NCBI GenBank assembly: GCA_964545475.1 | Contig: CAZJGG010000062.1 | Location: 1-17,439 of the forward strand | Length of the DNA stretch: 17,439 bases | From: CAZJGG01 sp964545475 | GTDB taxonomy: Bacteria > Bacillota > Clostridia > Lachnospirales > JAISER01 | Direction: 5' to 3' | Shown here: positions 15,553-17,439 of the stretch, piece after piece | Position numbering within the stretch: position 1 is the stretch's first letter | Layout of the letters: every line of letters begins with the position of its first letter | Notes under the pieces: model-generated | Database searches by the model: none | What the model saw: only the letters and a program-made list of their open reading frames with translations | Told to the model about the DNA's origin: nothing | Position numbers and translations under genes: made by a program

Positions 15553-15619
15553 TTAAGAAAGCACTGATTAAGTCAAGTGCAGTGAATATACGTGCATGAA
15601 TTAATCCGAGCTTTCTTAA
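15553..15619. repeat. Nested inverted repeat at the operon start
   Basis: Perfect 10-bp outer arms TTAAGAAAGC (15553-15562) and GCTTTCTTAA (15610-15619) enclose perfect 6-bp arms GATTAA (15566-15571) and TTAATC (15601-15606). The right outer arm sits between the predicted -10 box and transcript start, so only part of the helix would be in the RNA. This could be an operator or a leader structure. I could not match it to a known riboswitch class. Confidence 0.5.
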
Positions 15620-15620
15620 C

Positions 15621-15649
15621 ATTATAACAGATATTTAAACATTTGCAAA
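15621..15649 (-). promoter_or_regulatory. Sigma-A-type promoter for the DUF2225 operon
   Basis: On the minus strand, -35 TTTGCA (15649-15644), a 17-base spacer and a perfect -10 TATAAT (15626-15621) precede the DUF2225 gene. The predicted transcript starts near 15614, giving a leader of about 95 bases. Confidence 0.65.
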
Positions 15650-15691
15650 GGTTTTATAATTTACCACTTCTAGAAAAAAGCTGCTGTAATA

Positions 15692-16204
15692 TTAAAAGGC
15701 AGGGGTTAATTGATCGATTAATTTACCGGCTTCACTTTTCGGGCTAACAGGACTTTTGTCTTTTGATTCTCCGCCTTTATATAAATTTTCAGTAAGCTCT
15801 TTGGAAATTGTTACTGCAACATGCTCTAGGTCTTTGTCAACTGAAATAACTTTTTCCTTAACAAGGCTTTTAAGTTCAATAAGTTCTTCGTCTCCGTTTA
15901 TATCACTTATTTCAATGGCCACAATACATGAATTTCCGTTTATAGTAACAAACGCTTTATCTACTTTTTCAAGTGCCGAAACGTTTTTTGCTATTTTTTC
16001 AGAACGTTGTTCCGTTAATTGGTTGTGTTCGTCAAAATCTTCTGGTGCATCCACACAGTTTCTGTTTATATACGGGGATTCACGCTTATAATTGTTAGTA
16101 GTCCTATCTGAAATAATTGCGTTTGCTCTGTTTTGCACTCCTTCTGTTTGACTCCCTCCGCATCCAGTTAATAATATACAAAATAATAATACAAGTTTTT
16201 TCAT
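15692..16204 (-). CDS. YhcN/YlaJ family sporulation lipoprotein
   Basis: This 170-residue lipoprotein belongs to the YhcN/YlaJ family, whose members associate with the spore membrane or cortex in Bacillus; the family marks endospore formers. The signal MKKLVLLFCILLTGC carries a clear lipobox with the lipidated Cys at 15. The conserved core runs from RSEKIAKNVSALEKVDKAFV through GNSCIVAIEI and ends near ELTENLYKG. The last 25 residues are a Ser/Pro/Lys tail. GGAGGTG lies 6 bases upstream of the ATG. It is divergent from ychF, and the 43 bases between its stop and the DUF2225 promoter hold only a weak stem. A sporulation sigma promoter is expected but none was convincing. Confidence 0.88.
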   Translation of the reverse strand: MKKLVLLFCILLTGCGGSQTEGVQNRANAIISDRTTNNYKRESPYINRNCVDAPEDFDEHNQLTEQRSEKIAKNVSALEKVDKAFVTINGNSCIVAIEISDINGDEELIELKSLVKEKVISVDKDLEHVAVTISKELTENLYKGGESKDKSPVSPKSEAGKLIDQLTPAF

Positions 16205-16275
16205 GAAACACCTCCAAGATACTAGTATTATTTTATTATTTGTATAATTTTAGTGAGGAAAGTTTTTCTAAATTC

Positions 16276-16304
16276 TTTTCATTTATAAAATTTTATGCTA
16301 GAAT
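16276..16304 (+). promoter_or_regulatory. Extended -10 promoter for ychF
   Basis: TTTTCA (16276-16281), a 17-base spacer and TAGAAT (16299-16304), with TG one base before the -10 box (extended -10 pattern TGC-TAGAAT). The leader to the ychF start would be about 32 bases and contains the GGGA-type ribosome binding site. Confidence 0.55.
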
Positions 16305-16342
16305 ATATAAATATATTTTCTTATAAGAAGGGAAAGTTACAA

Positions 16343-17439
16343 ATGAAGCTTGGAATTGTTGGCTTGCCTAACGTTGGCAAGAGTACTTTATTTAACGCAT
16401 TAACAAAAGCGGGGGCAGAATCTGCAAATTACCCGTTTTGTACTATAGACCCTAATGTTGGAGTTGTTTTTGTGCCGGATTACCGCCTAGTAGAGCTTGA
16501 AAAGTTTTATAAGGCTCAAAAAGTTACTCCTGCGGTTATTGAATTTGTTGATATTGCAGGGCTTGTTAAAGGCGCTAGCAAAGGCGAAGGTCTTGGAAAC
16601 CAATTTTTAGCACATATAAGGGAAGTTGATGCTATTGTCCACGTTGTGCGCTGTTTTGACGATGGCAACGTTGTGCACGTTGATGGAAGCGTAGATCCCT
16701 TGCGTGATATTGAAACAATAAATTTAGAGCTAATTTTTTCAGACCTAGAAATTATCGAAAGGCGTCTTTCAAAAATTATAAAATCTGTTAAGTCCGATAA
16801 AACATATCAAATTGAAATTGATATTTTAGAACAACTAAAAAAAGAGCTTGAAAGCGGAAAATGCGCAAGAGCCGTTGATATTTTTGACAACGAGCAACAA
16901 GCTATTATTTCAGAGCTTAACTTGTTAACTAATAAACCCATTTTATACGCCTCAAACGTTACAGAAGACGACTTAAAAAATAACGGCGACAGCAATGAAT
17001 ATGTAAAAAAAGTACGTGATTTCGCTTCAGATGAAAACTCCGCTGTGTTCGTTGTGTGCGCAAAAATTGAAGAAGAAATTTCTGAGCTTGATGACGACGA
17101 GAAAAAAATGTTTTTAGACGATTTAGGTGTAACAAAAAGTGCTCTCGACCACTTAATTACCGCAAGTTACGACCTTTTAGGGCTCTTAAGCTTTTTAACC
17201 GCCGGACCTAAAGAAGTACGTGCCTGGACAATAAAAAAAGGCACCAAAGCTCCCGGTGCCGCCGGAAAAATCCACACAGACTTTGAACGTGGCTTTATCC
17301 GTGCTGAAATTGTAAACTACGACGACTTAATGCGGATAGGCTCTTACACCGGCGCAAAAGAAAGCGGAGTTGTTCGGCTGGAAGGCAAAGAATATGTGGT
17401 TAAAGATGGGGATATTATTTTGTTTAGGTTTAATGTTTA
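16343..17439 (+). CDS. ychF: Redox-regulated/ribosome-associated ATPase YchF (OLA1 family), stop codon cut by window edge
   Basis: YchF is an Obg-related P-loop NTPase that binds ribosomes and prefers ATP over GTP. The 365 codons read from ATG 16343 include the P-loop GLPNVGKS (7-14), switch region YPFCTIDPN, G3 motif DIAGLVKGAS, and the family-defining NVTE (205-208) in place of the GTPase NKxD motif. A C-terminal TGS domain (about 281-364) ends DGDIILFRFNV, matching the usual YchF end. The window stops after TA of what must be the stop codon, so the protein is complete although the gene is formally partial. GGGA precedes the start, and the gene is divergent from the YhcN-type lipoprotein. 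Confidence 0.96.
   Translation, partial: MKLGIVGLPNVGKSTLFNALTKAGAESANYPFCTIDPNVGVVFVPDYRLVELEKFYKAQKVTPAVIEFVDIAGLVKGASKGEGLGNQFLAHIREVDAIVHVVRCFDDGNVVHVDGSVDPLRDIETINLELIFSDLEIIERRLSKIIKSVKSDKTYQIEIDILEQLKKELESGKCARAVDIFDNEQQAIISELNLLTNKPILYASNVTEDDLKNNGDSNEYVKKVRDFASDENSAVFVVCAKIEEEISELDDDEKKMFLDDLGVTKSALDHLITASYDLLGLLSFLTAGPKEVRAWTIKKGTKAPGAAGKIHTDFERGFIRAEIVNYDDLMRIGSYTGAKESGVVRLEGKEYVVKDGDIILFRFNV

Noticed and set aside
15548..15620. Known riboswitch class before the DUF2225 gene
   Set aside because: I compared the leader by eye with the conserved cores of common classes (c-di-GMP, SAM, T-box, THF, preQ1) and found no matching core; part of the helix also lies before the predicted transcript start.
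16290..16297. CATAAAAT on the minus strand as a sporulation sigma-E or sigma-K -10 box for the YhcN-type gene
   Set aside because: The region is very AT-rich and the -35 match is poor at the right spacing, so this could be chance.
1..17439. CRISPR arrays, insertion sequences, phage or defence genes
   Set aside because: No regularly spaced repeats, transposase-like or integrase-like proteins, or Cas-like domains were found on either strand. The window appears to be ordinary chromosome.

Overview
The window is AT-rich bacterial DNA that is almost fully coding. It looks like a chromosomal segment from an endospore-forming, low-GC Bacillota, most likely an anaerobic member of Clostridia. The evidence is a YhcN/YlaJ-type spore lipoprotein, a class B sortase, an SLH-domain surface protein, a YlbF-family protein, GGAGGTGAT-type ribosome binding sites and frequent TTG starts. 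I cannot name the genus. I see no insertion sequence, phage gene or CRISPR array.

Layout. Positions 4-3767 (minus) hold a complete polyamine ABC importer in the order potA-potB-potC-potD, tightly overlapped. A divergent gap with a clear sigma-A-type promoter leads on the plus strand to a class B sortase and a DegV-family fatty-acid-binding protein, followed by a YlbF-family gene and a terminator. Positions 6128-6529, which could pass for an empty gap, contain a 37-codon gene (6326-6439) for a strikingly aromatic, Trp/Arg-rich peptide. It has its own ribosome binding site, an upstream hairpin, and a perfect 16-bp bidirectional terminator shared with the convergent SLH-protein gene.

On the minus strand follow the SLH protein (6530-7609), an orphan CheB-type methylesterase (7708-8715), and a tRNA-Asp(GTC) gene with its own promoter and terminator. 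A putative operon comes next, transcribed from about 15620 down to 8990: a DUF2225 zinc-ribbon protein, a YbhJ-type aconitase-superfamily hydratase, RecQ helicase with a C-terminal extension, and an unrecognised beta-propeller-like cytosolic protein. A nested palindrome sits exactly at the start of this operon. The window closes with the YhcN-type lipoprotein (minus) divergent from ychF (plus), whose stop codon is cut by the window edge after two bases.

How the genes work together: apart from the Pot importer, whose four products form one machine, the neighbours are a mixture of housekeeping (tRNA, RecQ, YchF), envelope/spore (sortase, SLH, YhcN) and poorly understood genes. The least explained items are the aromatic microprotein, the YbhJ-type hydratase with its operon partners, and the palindromic element at 15553-15619. 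No obviously new defence or biosynthetic system is visible.
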